A DNA stretch of 64,000 nt from an endosymbiont of Acanthamoeba sp. UWC8 (GCF_000730245.1 NZ_CP004403.1:1426001-1490000); one strand, 5' to 3'. Shown: positions 9,235 to 18,155, counted from the first letter of the stretch. A program made the numbers and translations. Notes: generated by a model from the letters alone, not told the origin.

Positions 9235-9978
9235 ATGACAATAAAGTGTGAAAAATTTCTTGCAACCGTAGATAATATTAAAGTAGGTAACCAGATATAC
9301 AGTGCTTACCAACTTGCTAAGCTTATGCTTTCTCTGCCGATCGAGATGTTTACCGATTCGTTTGTATATAGTGGTGTAGGACTGGTAAATACTATGCTTT
9401 GCGGAGGTATACGTTTAGGCAAAGACTATCTGTATAACGGATATGAAGATAAGGACAAAGAAAACCAGTTTGAAACATTAACCTCAAACTTTACCCGATT
9501 ATCTAAAAGTCTACCTGCATATATAGAGCAGGAGTATGAGCAATTCTCAATAAAGTATTTTTTATCAGATCATATGGAAGAGCTTAAAACCGGTGCACTT
9601 GTGCATCTGGCCTTAGAAAATCTTGCTTCTAAAAATATATATAATAAGATTGCCGGCTTTGATGATAAATTCAAATTCATTGATATTGATATTCCAAAAG
9701 ATACTTTTTTACATAATTTCCATATGACCTATGATTATAGTCATAAAGGGGCGCATTTTGAGCATTCAGTAATTAACCCTCCGTTGTGTGTTCTATATGA
9801 AAATAGACCTTTAGTTGAATGCTTATCAATTTATATCAAGGAACCGGTAGAGCATGCATTGTTTGCAATAGAAGTTTATAAGTATATGTTTATTGAAATC
9901 CCGCATGATACTGTGACGGCAATATGTGAATATACGGAAATATTTGATTATATGCAGGATAAACATGATGAGTTATAA
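9235..9978 (+). CDS. Unknown protein with C-terminal HDEL, candidate effector
   Basis: This 247-residue protein matches no family I recognise. It has no classical Sec signal peptide and only one weakly hydrophobic stretch (near residues 36-60). The rest is mixed helix/strand with many aromatic residues. The last residues read DYMQDKHDEL and then the stop, confirmed codon by codon (cat gat gag tta taa). HDEL is the ER-retrieval signal of fungi, plants and many protists. Expression is probably under a Fur-type operator (9195-9209), and the ribosome site TAAGGAGG is near perfect. Together these suggest a host-directed protein induced by low metal. Secretion and ER localisation are inference; chance alone could give HDEL once, but a second HDEL protein lies at 15795-18125. 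Confidence 0.8.
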   Translation: MTIKCEKFLATVDNIKVGNQIYSAYQLAKLMLSLPIEMFTDSFVYSGVGLVNTMLCGGIRLGKDYLYNGYEDKDKENQFETLTSNFTRLSKSLPAYIEQEYEQFSIKYFLSDHMEELKTGALVHLALENLASKNIYNKIAGFDDKFKFIDIDIPKDTFLHNFHMTYDYSHKGAHFEHSVINPPLCVLYENRPLVECLSIYIKEPVEHALFAIEVYKYMFIEIPHDTVTAICEYTEIFDYMQDKHDEL

Positions 9979-10064
9979 ATTACTAAAAATATAGATAGCA
10001 CAATCAAAGTTTACCATTTAACCAAACCCTGCTATATTTTCAAAAAAAATCCGGAAAGTAGGAT

Positions 10065-12431
10065 ATGAAATTTACATTAGCTTGGTTAAAAAGACACCTA
10101 AAAACCGAAGCATCAATTGCTGAAATTACTCATGCTTTAACAAACTTAGGGCTCGAGGTGGAAGAGGTGATAGATAATGCAAAGGCGTATCAATCATTCA
10201 TAGTTGCTGAAATTGAGGAGGCAGTGAAGCATCCTGATTCTGAAAAATTAAAGGTTTGTAAAGTACATAACGGTAATGAAACTTTGCAGATTGTTTGTGG
10301 GGCACCAAACGCACGAGTAGGCATAAAGGTAGTTTTAGCTCCAATCGGAACTAAAATTCCTCTAAACGGCATGGAAATAAAAGCTTCAAAGATTAGAGGC
10401 ATTGAAAGTAATGGTATGCTCTGCTCAGCTGAAGAGCTAGGTTTAAGCGGAGACGGAGAAGGAATAATAGAACTTGGAAGTGATGCAAGGGTAGGACAAA
10501 AATTTGCAGAAGTAGCTGGTTTAAATGAAACAATATTTCATATCGGTCTTACCCCTAATCGGGGAGATGCCGCCTCGGTTTATGGAATTGCCAGAGATTT
10601 AAGTGCAACATCAATCGGAGAGTTAATTACCCCTAAAAGCAGTTATTCTTTTGAGAGCAAAGCAGAATCTAAGATCAAAGTTACTATTGAAGATAGGACG
10701 GGGTGCTATGAGTTCTTAGGAAGATATATAAGGGATGTAAAAAACTCAGTTCTTGCGGAAAATATTGCAAAAACTCTCCAGTTAATCGGTTCTAGCCCTA
10801 AAACCGCCTTGGTAGATATTTCAAATTATACCATGATGGAATTTGGAAGACCTAACCACATATATGATGCCGATAAGATAGAAGGCGATATTGTGGTAAG
10901 AAAAGCAAAAAGTGAGGAAAAATTTATTGCTTTAGGAGGAGAAGAGCTGCAGCTTGATGAGGATATGCTTGTGATTGCCGATAATAAAAAAATTTTAGCA
11001 GTAGCAGGTATAATAGGCGGTGAATTAAGTAAAGTTGATGAAAATACCAAAAATATTTTTATTGAAGTAGCAAATTTTAACCCTTTAAATATAGCACGCA
11101 CAGGTCGAAAATTAAATATAAATACCGACGCTCGTTATAGGTTTGAAAGAAGGGTGGATGCAGGTATTTCCGAATTCTTTATAAATCACTTAACCGAAGC
11201 GGTTATGACAAATTGCGGTGGAGAAGCGTCAAACTTAGTTAGCATATGTGGTGAGCAGCCCAAGTATATTTCAGAAATTAAATTTTCTCCGGCTATTATA
11301 AGTAAAGTAGCAGGCTTTGAAATTGAACAAACTAAGATAAATGAGATATTGCAAAAGCTAGGTTTTATTATTGAAGAAAATAAGGTGAAAATCCCTACCC
11401 ACCGTAGAGGTGATATAACAAGTGAAATAGATTTAGTAGAGGAAATTTTAAGAGTTTACGGTTTTGAAAATATTCCTTCCGCTGAAATATTAATCAAGGC
11501 TTCCGAGCTCTTTAGCAAATCCCTGGAAAAAGAAAAGAGAATATCTGAAAGGCTTAGGCTAAAGGGACTTGATGAGGTAATAAGTTGGTCATTTACAGAT
11601 GAACAAACTGCTAAAAATTTCGGATTTGATAACTTGATTATGCTTGAGAACCCGATCAGTAGCGAGCTTTCAGTAATGAGGCCTACAATTATACCAAACC
11701 TTTTAGGGTTTATAGCAAAAAATTTAGTACGCGGTTTTAATAATTTCGGGCTATTTGAAAGAGGGGAGATTTTCGGTAAAGAATTTAGAGATTCGCAATC
11801 AGCTTGTATTTCTGGAGTTAGGGTAGGGAATATGAGTGATAAAACTGTACATAAAGAAGAAAGAAAGGCTGATTTTTATGATATAAAATCAGATGTTTTT
11901 GCAATATGCAGTGAAGCACTGCTAAACCCTGAGAATTTAAGCGTAACTAAAAATGTACCGCAATATTATCATCCTTATAGAAGCGGCGCATTTAAACTTG
12001 GTAATAAGCTTATAGCTTTTGCAGGGGAAATACACCCTAATATCCTTAAAACCCTGAATATAAAAGAAAACGTTGTAGGGTTTGAAGTATTTTTAGAAAA
12101 TATACCGAAAGTAAATCCTAAAAATGCTAAAAGCAAACTGGAGTTATCGGATTTTCAAGCAGTAAACCGTGATTTTGCTTTTATTGTGGATGAAGCTTTA
12201 GAGGCACAAAGCATATTAAAAGTTATTAAGTCAGTAAACAAATCTCTTATAGAAAATGTATCAATTTTTGATATTTATAGCGGTAAAGGGGTGGAAGAAG
12301 GCAAAAAATCAATTGCGCTTAGCATTAAAATCCAACCTAAGGATAAAACTTTATTTGATAAAGAGATTGAAGAAATTTGTACAAATATCATAAATGAAGT
12401 ATCGATAAAATGCGGAGCGAAATTACGTTAA
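10065..12431 (+). CDS. pheT: Phenylalanyl-tRNA synthetase beta subunit
   Basis: The 788-residue length matches bacterial PheT. It begins MKFTLAWLKRHL, followed by the tRNA-binding (EMAP-like) domain near residues 40-150, which includes LKVCKVHNG and IVCGAPNARVG. Then come B3/B4 editing-type regions (VDISNYTMMEFGRPNHIYDADKI near 255), a B5 domain, and a C-terminal anticodon-binding FDX-ACB domain (VNRDFAFIVDE, then SIALSIKIQP). PheT with PheS charges tRNA-Phe. The usual partner pheS is not next to it here, which fits the scattered operons of Rickettsiales. GTAGGAT precedes the ATG as the ribosome site. Confidence 0.97.
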   Translation: MKFTLAWLKRHLKTEASIAEITHALTNLGLEVEEVIDNAKAYQSFIVAEIEEAVKHPDSEKLKVCKVHNGNETLQIVCGAPNARVGIKVVLAPIGTKIPLNGMEIKASKIRGIESNGMLCSAEELGLSGDGEGIIELGSDARVGQKFAEVAGLNETIFHIGLTPNRGDAASVYGIARDLSATSIGELITPKSSYSFESKAESKIKVTIEDRTGCYEFLGRYIRDVKNSVLAENIAKTLQLIGSSPKTALVDISNYTMMEFGRPNHIYDADKIEGDIVVRKAKSEEKFIALGGEELQLDEDMLVIADNKKILAVAGIIGGELSKVDENTKNIFIEVANFNPLNIARTGRKLNINTDARYRFERRVDAGISEFFINHLTEAVMTNCGGEASNLVSICGEQPKYISEIKFSPAIISKVAGFEIEQTKINEILQKLGFIIEENKVKIPTHRRGDITSEIDLVEEILRVYGFENIPSAEILIKASELFSKSLEKEKRISERLRLKGLDEVISWSFTDEQTAKNFGFDNLIMLENPISSELSVMRPTIIPNLLGFIAKNLVRGFNNFGLFERGEIFGKEFRDSQSACISGVRVGNMSDKTVHKEERKADFYDIKSDVFAICSEALLNPENLSVTKNVPQYYHPYRSGAFKLGNKLIAFAGEIHPNILKTLNIKENVVGFEVFLENIPKVNPKNAKSKLELSDFQAVNRDFAFIVDEALEAQSILKVIKSVNKSLIENVSIFDIYSGKGVEEGKKSIALSIKIQPKDKTLFDKEIEEICTNIINEVSIKCGAKLR

Positions 12432-12556
12432 TAAAAATTTGAGTACACTTGACTGAAGTATATTTTAGTTAAAATGTTAAAAAAATACAAAAGGTTATAG
12501 ACTAAAAATAGTTTACCATTTATATACTTACAGGTAAAAAAGACTTTGTAAATTAT

Positions 12557-13861
12557 ATGGTTTTAGGGTTATTTAGAGATGGTAATGGCAAGTTAGGAGG
12601 AAATAATAGTTCCTCTCATGCTGCTTTTGCTGAAAACTCTTTAAATAATATTTCAAATTTTATAAAAAAGAAAAATGCGGACAAAAATATTTTAGGTATT
12701 ATTCAATTTCAAAACTTGCCTGTTATTATTTTCAGTTATGGAGCGGAATTTTCCAAAATTTTAGCAGAGAATATAATTAAAAATTTTTATGATAAATTTC
12801 AGGATAATATATATCTTGAAAAAATTAGCTCTGATTCACTTCTATTCTGCATAGCAGAAAGTGACGTGGAAAAAGCATACGATACTTTAAGAGAAGTTTT
12901 TAAAGTTTTAAAAACTCAATCTTCTCAAGATACGGAAAATTCGGTTTATTTATGTTTTAACTGTGGCACAAGTGTGCTCGCTTCCTCACTTAAGGAGACA
13001 ATAAATCAAGCATATATGGCCTTATTTGAATGCAAAAATAAAGATGGTTATGTTCATTATATTTATAATGAGGATATCTCTCAAAAAATGCTTCAACATC
13101 AAAACCATATGAAGTTAGCAGCATATTTTCAAAGAGCAATTATCGAAAACCGTTTACGCCTGGCGTTCCAACCGATAATTGACAGCAAAACCGGAAAAGT
13201 TAAGCATCATGAATCTTTACTCAGAATAGTTACCGAAGAAAATAAAATAATTTCAGCAGGGCCTTTTATCCCTATTGCAGAATCAATGCGTTTTATCGAC
13301 CAAATTGATTTTTTAGTATTAGACCTAGTGGTTAAGGAGCTTAAGTTTAACCCCGACGTTACTCTTGCTATGAATATTTCTAACCTTTCAATTGATAATA
13401 CCGAATGGTTAAGGAAAGCTAAAAACCTACTTAAAGATCCCGGGATTGCATCGAGACTAATAGTTGAAATTACTGAGACTAGTATGCACAGAGAGCTATC
13501 AAAAGTTGCCTATTTTGTTGATACTCTGCAAAGTCTTGGGTGCTTAGTTGCAATAGATGATTTTGGCGCGGGCTATACTTCTTTTACTCAGCTTAAAATG
13601 ATTCATGCTGACTTAATTAAAATTGATGGTATATTTATTCGCGATATAGTTGATAACCATGATAGCCGTTTATTTGTTCAAACGTTATTAGGGTTTGCTC
13701 ATGGTTTCGGGATAAAAACCGTAGCTGAATTTGTGGAAACCGGAGAAATTGCCAAAACTTTAATTGATCTTAATATAGATTATATGCAAGGAAATTACTT
13801 TAGCCCTGCGGTAAATTACCGTACATGGATTAAAGATGATGTTTATAAAATTTTGAATTGA
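12557..13861 (+). CDS. EAL-domain cyclic-di-GMP phosphodiesterase
   Basis: This is a 434-residue protein. The N-terminal half (about 40-180) looks like a degenerate nucleotide-cyclase (GGDEF-like) or sensory domain with no intact GGDEF. The C-terminal EAL domain begins with LAFQPIID. The signature is ESLLR rather than EALLR, keeping the metal-binding Glu (near 219). The other catalytic residues appear present: Asn in MNISNL, Glu in IVEITET, DDFGAGYTS (Asp 334-335), Lys in LIKIDG and Glu in VAEFVE. It is therefore likely an active phosphodiesterase that turns c-di-GMP into pGpG and may tune flagellar state. It ends where hemJ begins, suggesting one transcript. Confidence 0.9.
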   Translation: MVLGLFRDGNGKLGGNNSSSHAAFAENSLNNISNFIKKKNADKNILGIIQFQNLPVIIFSYGAEFSKILAENIIKNFYDKFQDNIYLEKISSDSLLFCIAESDVEKAYDTLREVFKVLKTQSSQDTENSVYLCFNCGTSVLASSLKETINQAYMALFECKNKDGYVHYIYNEDISQKMLQHQNHMKLAAYFQRAIIENRLRLAFQPIIDSKTGKVKHHESLLRIVTEENKIISAGPFIPIAESMRFIDQIDFLVLDLVVKELKFNPDVTLAMNISNLSIDNTEWLRKAKNLLKDPGIASRLIVEITETSMHRELSKVAYFVDTLQSLGCLVAIDDFGAGYTSFTQLKMIHADLIKIDGIFIRDIVDNHDSRLFVQTLLGFAHGFGIKTVAEFVETGEIAKTLIDLNIDYMQGNYFSPAVNYRTWIKDDVYKILN

Positions 13862-13863
13862 GT

Positions 13864-14307
13864 ATGAGTGAATTTTTATTACAGAACTATCTAACCATTA
13901 AAGCGCTCCATATTATTTCAATAATATGTTGGATGGCAGGGTTGTTTTATCTGCCCAGGCTTTATGTATATCATACTAAAGCAAAGGTAGGCTCCGAGCT
14001 CGATCAAACTTTACAGGTAATGGAAAAAAAACTCTTAAAGCTGATAATGAACCCGAGTATGATAGCAAGCTTTGTGTTCGGGATTTTATTAATATATATA
14101 ATCGGGTTTGAAAGCGGCAAGTGGTTACATGCTAAGATTTTATTAGTATTAATTATGGCTCTCACCCATGGCTTAATGGCAAAATATAGAAAAGATTTTG
14201 CGACGGGCAAAAATACTAAAGGTGATAAGTTCTACCGCGTGCTTAACGAAGTCCCTACTATACTTATGGTCATTATAGTTTTCCTTGCAATAACAAAACC
14301 TTTTTAA
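13864..14307 (+). CDS. hemJ: HemJ-type protoporphyrinogen IX oxidase
   Basis: This is a small four-helix membrane protein of 147 residues. The conserved early motif is IKALHIISIICWMAGLFYLPRLYVYH, read here in two parts: KALHIISIICWM with the essential His, and FYLPRLYVYH. That is the HemJ/UPF0093 signature. A C-terminal FYRVLNEVPTILMVIIV block is also typical. HemJ oxidises protoporphyrinogen IX to protoporphyrin IX in bacteria lacking HemG or HemY oxidases. A TTG six bases upstream (13858) is in frame and overlaps the previous stop, but the ATG at 13864 gives the usual N-terminus. It follows the EAL gene directly. Confidence 0.9.
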   Translation: MSEFLLQNYLTIKALHIISIICWMAGLFYLPRLYVYHTKAKVGSELDQTLQVMEKKLLKLIMNPSMIASFVFGILLIYIIGFESGKWLHAKILLVLIMALTHGLMAKYRKDFATGKNTKGDKFYRVLNEVPTILMVIIVFLAITKPF

Positions 14308-14333
14308 ATAAAAATAAAGTAAATTTTTTAAAA

Positions 14334-14383
14334 GTAGTGTTGCAAAGCAATAATAAAAAGTTTTTCTGCTTTTGCAACACTAC
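14334..14383. terminator. Large palindrome between converging genes, possible bidirectional terminator
   Basis: Bases 14334-14349 (GTAGTGTTGCAAAGCA) pair with 14367-14383 (TGCTTTTGCAACACTAC), leaving one bulged T and an AT-rich loop. The stem is about 16 bp. It sits between hemJ (+) and the LRR gene (-), which converge. On the - strand it is followed by TTTT, which fits termination of the LRR gene less than perfectly. It may instead be a copy of a dispersed palindromic repeat; no second copy was seen in this window. Confidence 0.55.
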
Positions 14384-14430
14384 ATGAAATCGGCACTTAT
14401 TCTCCTTCACCCTACAACACTAGTGAGAAA

Positions 14431-15558
14431 TTATCTTTCTAAAGTTGATTTATTAACATGAGAAGTAGCCCCTAATAATCTTGGCATTATACCTTGAGGG
14501 GTTTCAACTGTTTGAGATGTTACGCCTTCTTGTAATATTCTATCCGAGGACTTTATATCTTTAAATGATAAATAGCTATTTATATGATATATTAATTCAT
14601 GAGGAAGTTTGTGTAATAATGAGAAACTTTCATTATCATCAAGCTGAATTTTCTTGCAAATTCCGGCCAAAGTAAAAAAGTTATCTTGTTTATAACACAT
14701 ATAACGCGTTGCTTGATGCATAAGAGACTTCATCTTTTCCTGCTCTTCTGTTGTAAAATTTGATAATAAGGATTCTTTATTAAGTATAACCTTAATTTTC
14801 GGCTGTAATTGCATAAAACTTCTAAAATTACTTTGGTCAATTATTTGGTTGTAAAGTCTTTCAATTTCATTGCAAAATATTACTCGGTTTTTTAAAATTA
14901 AATCATTAACTTCTTCAAATTTATCCGGGCTTATAGTTCTCTTACGTAGATTTATTTCCAGTATTGACTTGTTACTTTCTAAGAGCTTAATTAATTCTAT
15001 TGCTCCTTTATCAGTTATATAGTCGTCACTTAAGTCAAGCGAAGTTATGATCTTATTCTCCTTTAAAGCTTCTGCAATTGCTATCCATCCTGCTTCTCTT
15101 ATATTGTTATAACCTAAGTTAAGTAATGTTAGAGTTTTATTCTTCCTTAAAGTTTCTGCTATTGCTATCCATCCTGCTTCTCTTATCCTGTTATAACCTA
15201 AGTCAAGCGAGGTTATAGTTTTATTTCCCTTTAAAGCTTCTGCTATTGCTATCACTCCTGCTTCTTCTATATAGTTTCCACTTAAGTTAAGCGATGTTAT
15301 AGTCTTATTCTCCTTTAAAACCTCTGCTATTGCTATCACTTCTGCATCTTTTAAATCGTTATCGCTTAAGTCAAGCGATGTTATAGTTTTATTCTCTTTT
15401 AAAACTTCAAAGAGAATTTTTAATTGAGATTCAGTAAAACTAGTATCTTGTAAAATAAATCCTGAATACTGATTTAATTGCTCTTTAAGCCTGAGTTGCA
15501 GCTCGTCACTCCCTAAAGCTACTATCTCATTCCAATTATCCTTATTAAAATACTTCAT
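14431..15558 (-). CDS. Leucine-rich repeat protein with C-terminal F-box-like motif
   Basis: This is a 375-residue protein. Residues about 50-200 contain five or more ribonuclease-inhibitor-type leucine-rich repeats of 28 residues (pattern TSLDLS.N.....GAIAIAEALKENKT), strongly alike at DNA level. Near residues 312-345 is LHKLPHELIYHINSYLS followed by FKDI, which fits the F-box pattern LPxELxxxIxxYLxxxD. F-box proteins dock onto Skp1 to bring targets to SCF ubiquitin ligases, and bacterial effectors such as VirF and AnkB exploit this. Here LRRs could be the target-binding part, though the F-box is C-terminal rather than N-terminal. There is no signal peptide. The start chosen is the second ATG, which has AGGA five bases upstream; another ATG lies at 15564. 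The effector role is inference. Confidence 0.75.
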   Translation of the reverse strand: MKYFNKDNWNEIVALGSDELQLRLKEQLNQYSGFILQDTSFTESQLKILFEVLKENKTITSLDLSDNDLKDAEVIAIAEVLKENKTITSLNLSGNYIEEAGVIAIAEALKGNKTITSLDLGYNRIREAGWIAIAETLRKNKTLTLLNLGYNNIREAGWIAIAEALKENKIITSLDLSDDYITDKGAIELIKLLESNKSILEINLRKRTISPDKFEEVNDLILKNRVIFCNEIERLYNQIIDQSNFRSFMQLQPKIKVILNKESLLSNFTTEEQEKMKSLMHQATRYMCYKQDNFFTLAGICKKIQLDDNESFSLLHKLPHELIYHINSYLSFKDIKSSDRILQEGVTSQTVETPQGIMPRLLGATSHVNKSTLER

Positions 15559-15794
15559 AAACATCCTATGTTATTTTAAATTACATGCTATTATACCATA
15601 TTATTATTACTATTTTATTACATATTTGCTTTTTTATTGACCATGCACATGTTTTTTAATAAAAATGTAAAAACTAAATATATATATTTTTTTATTTTTG
15701 TTTTCAAAATACTATCCTTTTTAAGCCCGGGGTCTTACATCTTAAATACTTTTAAGTTATTATGCGTCTAAATTATATTTTATCAAAATAATCT

Positions 15795-18125
15795 ATGCCT
15801 AAGAATAATAAATTAAAAGCAGTGTTGTTAATAGGCTCTGAACAGGAAGAGGAATATGCAATTTTATCAAAGGTTTATAATAAGGAAGGCTACCTGATTA
15901 TAGGTAACGGTAAGGATCCGATAAATAATAAAGATTTGCACGGCTTAAAGGGACGAATAGATCATAACACACGAATAGATATAATAGCTCACGGAAATTC
16001 CGATGAAGGTACCCATCTGATTTCATTGAAGCAGGAAACTATAGAAACTAAATTGTTATTCAGTAACTTAAAAAAGCTGAGCAACGGAGAGGCGCTGCAG
16101 GTACATTTGTGGAGCTGCTACGGAGGAATAGCCTCAAACGATGCAGTGCATCTAAGTAGCGGCTCATTTCTTGTTACACACTCTTCCGCGGAAGAGAAAA
16201 GTCTTTCATGGACCGGTGTAAAATTAGGTAAAATAATTACGGAAATGGAAAATAATACTCATACGGCGCTGCCGTTTCAAAGCTTAGCGAAAAATTTAGC
16301 TTTGTATTATTCTAACCCGTTTACAATAAATAATTATATAAACGGTAAAGTTTACAGTTTATATATAGCTCCGAACCTGATCAGCATATTTAAAAACCCA
16401 GAAGAAGAACTGAATGATGCCGTCACGGAAGTTGGTTTATATTATGAAAGCTTGCTAAAAAATATATATGATAATAAAAAAACCGCTTACTTTACCCACA
16501 CTGCTTTGGATGTCCCTCATTTTAATATCGAAGCAAGAGAATTCGTTTTACTTTCCAATTTTATTTATAATTGTGCTTTCAATAATTTAGATATTCTTCA
16601 AGAAATAACATCCGACGAAAAGTACACTGCTAACGTTGCCTCTTTGATCAATAAAAGCATAGACAGAATCAACCCTTTAGCAGCAGCTGCGATAGAAGGA
16701 TATTATGATATTGTAAAACTACTTTTAGATAAAGGTGCTGATCCGAATATAGCAGCTAATAAGGGAGTTACCCCACTTTATATAGCTGCTCAAAATGGAC
16801 ATGTAAATGTAGTTGAGTTACTGCTAAAAAGAGGTGCAAATACCGATTTTATCACAGACGAGGGTATTACTCCACTTTATATAGCTGCTCAAAACGGGCA
16901 TGTAAATGTAGTTGAGTTACTGCTAAAAAGCGGCGCAAATGTTGATCCTATCACGGGCAAGGGTATTACTCCCCTTTATATAGCTGCTCAAAACGGGTAT
17001 GTAAATATAGTTGAGTTACTGCTAAAAAGAGGTGCAAATACCAATTTTATCACAGACGAGGGTATTACTCCACTTTATATAGCTGCTCAAAACGGGTATG
17101 TAAATATAGTTGAGTTACTGCTAAAAAGCGGCGCAAATGCTAATTTTATCACGGAAGAGAGTACTACTCCACTTTATATAGCTGCTCAGAACGGGCATGA
17201 GAACATAGTCCGGTTATTGCTGAGCCAAGGCGCCGAGGTGAATATCATTACAGACCAAAATGCTACACCTCTTTATATAGCAGTTCAAAACGGGCATGAA
17301 AGCGTAGTCAGATTATTGCTGAGCCGAGGTGCCGAAGTAAATTTTGCTGATGAAAACGGCTTTACACCGCTTTATATAGCTTCCAAGAAAGGATATGAAA
17401 ATATAGTTAAATTATTACTGGAGCATAATGCAGAGATAAATTCAACTGCGGATAATGGTTTTACACCTCTTTATACTGCTGTGCTAAACGGGCATGAGGG
17501 AGTAGTAAAATTATTATTAAGTCATAATGCCGAGGTTGACATTGCCGTTAACCAAAGCACTCCTCTTTTTTTAGCTGTTCTACTGGGGTATGAAGGTATA
17601 GTTAGATTACTTTTGGAATATGGTGCAGAGGTTGATCATGTTCTTGAAAATGGGACTACACCCCTTTATGTAGCTTCTATTAAAGGATACAACAGTATAG
17701 TTAAATTACTGTTAAAGCATGGTGCAGATGTGAATCATGCTGCAAACGACGGTATTACTCCTTTAATGATAGCTTCAATGGGCGAATTGTACGATACGGT
17801 TAAATTGCTGTTGGAATATCATGCTGATCCTATGATCAGTGATCATAAGGGTATGATGCCTCTTATGACGGCTAGAATATTAGGAAACGATAAAATTGCA
17901 AAAATACTAGAACGTGCTATTAAACAAAATGCCGATAAATCAGAACATTTCATTGAAAAAGTATCTCAGCTTTATGCGGAAGAATATCTGGAAATGTATG
18001 AAGCTAAAGGTGTATACAGTGATTATGAGTGCGATAATGATATTCCGATATTCAGCTATCAAAGCAAATTCGGAAGTGAATTATTAATCTGCGAACCGTG
18101 TAATACTTTCCATGATGAGTTGTAA
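15795..18125 (+). CDS. Ankyrin-repeat protein with clan-CD peptidase-like head and C-terminal HDEL
   Basis: This is a 776-residue protein. Residues about 1-200 contain IDIIAHGNSDEG (His66) and VHLWSCYGG (Cys108). That is the spacing and hydrophobic context of the His/Cys dyad in clan CD cysteine peptidases such as clostripain (C11) or C80. Residues about 290-715 hold some 13 ankyrin repeats of 33 residues (TPLYIAAQNGH..VVELLLK.GA). The protein ends CEPCNTFHDEL, an exact ER-retrieval tetrapeptide. The Rickettsia effector RARP-2 has the same order of a clan-CD protease followed by ankyrin repeats and associates with host ER. I infer a related role here, with HDEL as a possible localisation device. 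No Sec signal is present. No strong ribosome site precedes the ATG. Protease activity is unproven. Confidence 0.85.
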   Translation: MPKNNKLKAVLLIGSEQEEEYAILSKVYNKEGYLIIGNGKDPINNKDLHGLKGRIDHNTRIDIIAHGNSDEGTHLISLKQETIETKLLFSNLKKLSNGEALQVHLWSCYGGIASNDAVHLSSGSFLVTHSSAEEKSLSWTGVKLGKIITEMENNTHTALPFQSLAKNLALYYSNPFTINNYINGKVYSLYIAPNLISIFKNPEEELNDAVTEVGLYYESLLKNIYDNKKTAYFTHTALDVPHFNIEAREFVLLSNFIYNCAFNNLDILQEITSDEKYTANVASLINKSIDRINPLAAAAIEGYYDIVKLLLDKGADPNIAANKGVTPLYIAAQNGHVNVVELLLKRGANTDFITDEGITPLYIAAQNGHVNVVELLLKSGANVDPITGKGITPLYIAAQNGYVNIVELLLKRGANTNFITDEGITPLYIAAQNGYVNIVELLLKSGANANFITEESTTPLYIAAQNGHENIVRLLLSQGAEVNIITDQNATPLYIAVQNGHESVVRLLLSRGAEVNFADENGFTPLYIASKKGYENIVKLLLEHNAEINSTADNGFTPLYTAVLNGHEGVVKLLLSHNAEVDIAVNQSTPLFLAVLLGYEGIVRLLLEYGAEVDHVLENGTTPLYVASIKGYNSIVKLLLKHGADVNHAANDGITPLMIASMGELYDTVKLLLEYHADPMISDHKGMMPLMTARILGNDKIAKILERAIKQNADKSEHFIEKVSQLYAEEYLEMYEAKGVYSDYECDNDIPIFSYQSKFGSELLICEPCNTFHDEL
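16767..17161 (+). repeat. Near-identical tandem 99-bp ankyrin units
   Basis: Four consecutive ankyrin units share most of their bases, for example the string TATATAGCTGCTCAAAACGG recurs. They alternate between an RGANT-type and an SGAN-type ending, so units 1-2 resemble units 3-4. That implies duplication of a 198-bp pair. This makes the copy number prone to change by slippage or recombination. Confidence 0.8.
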
Positions 18126-18155
18126 TCAGCATTCCGAATAGTAAGTAGGAGCTGA

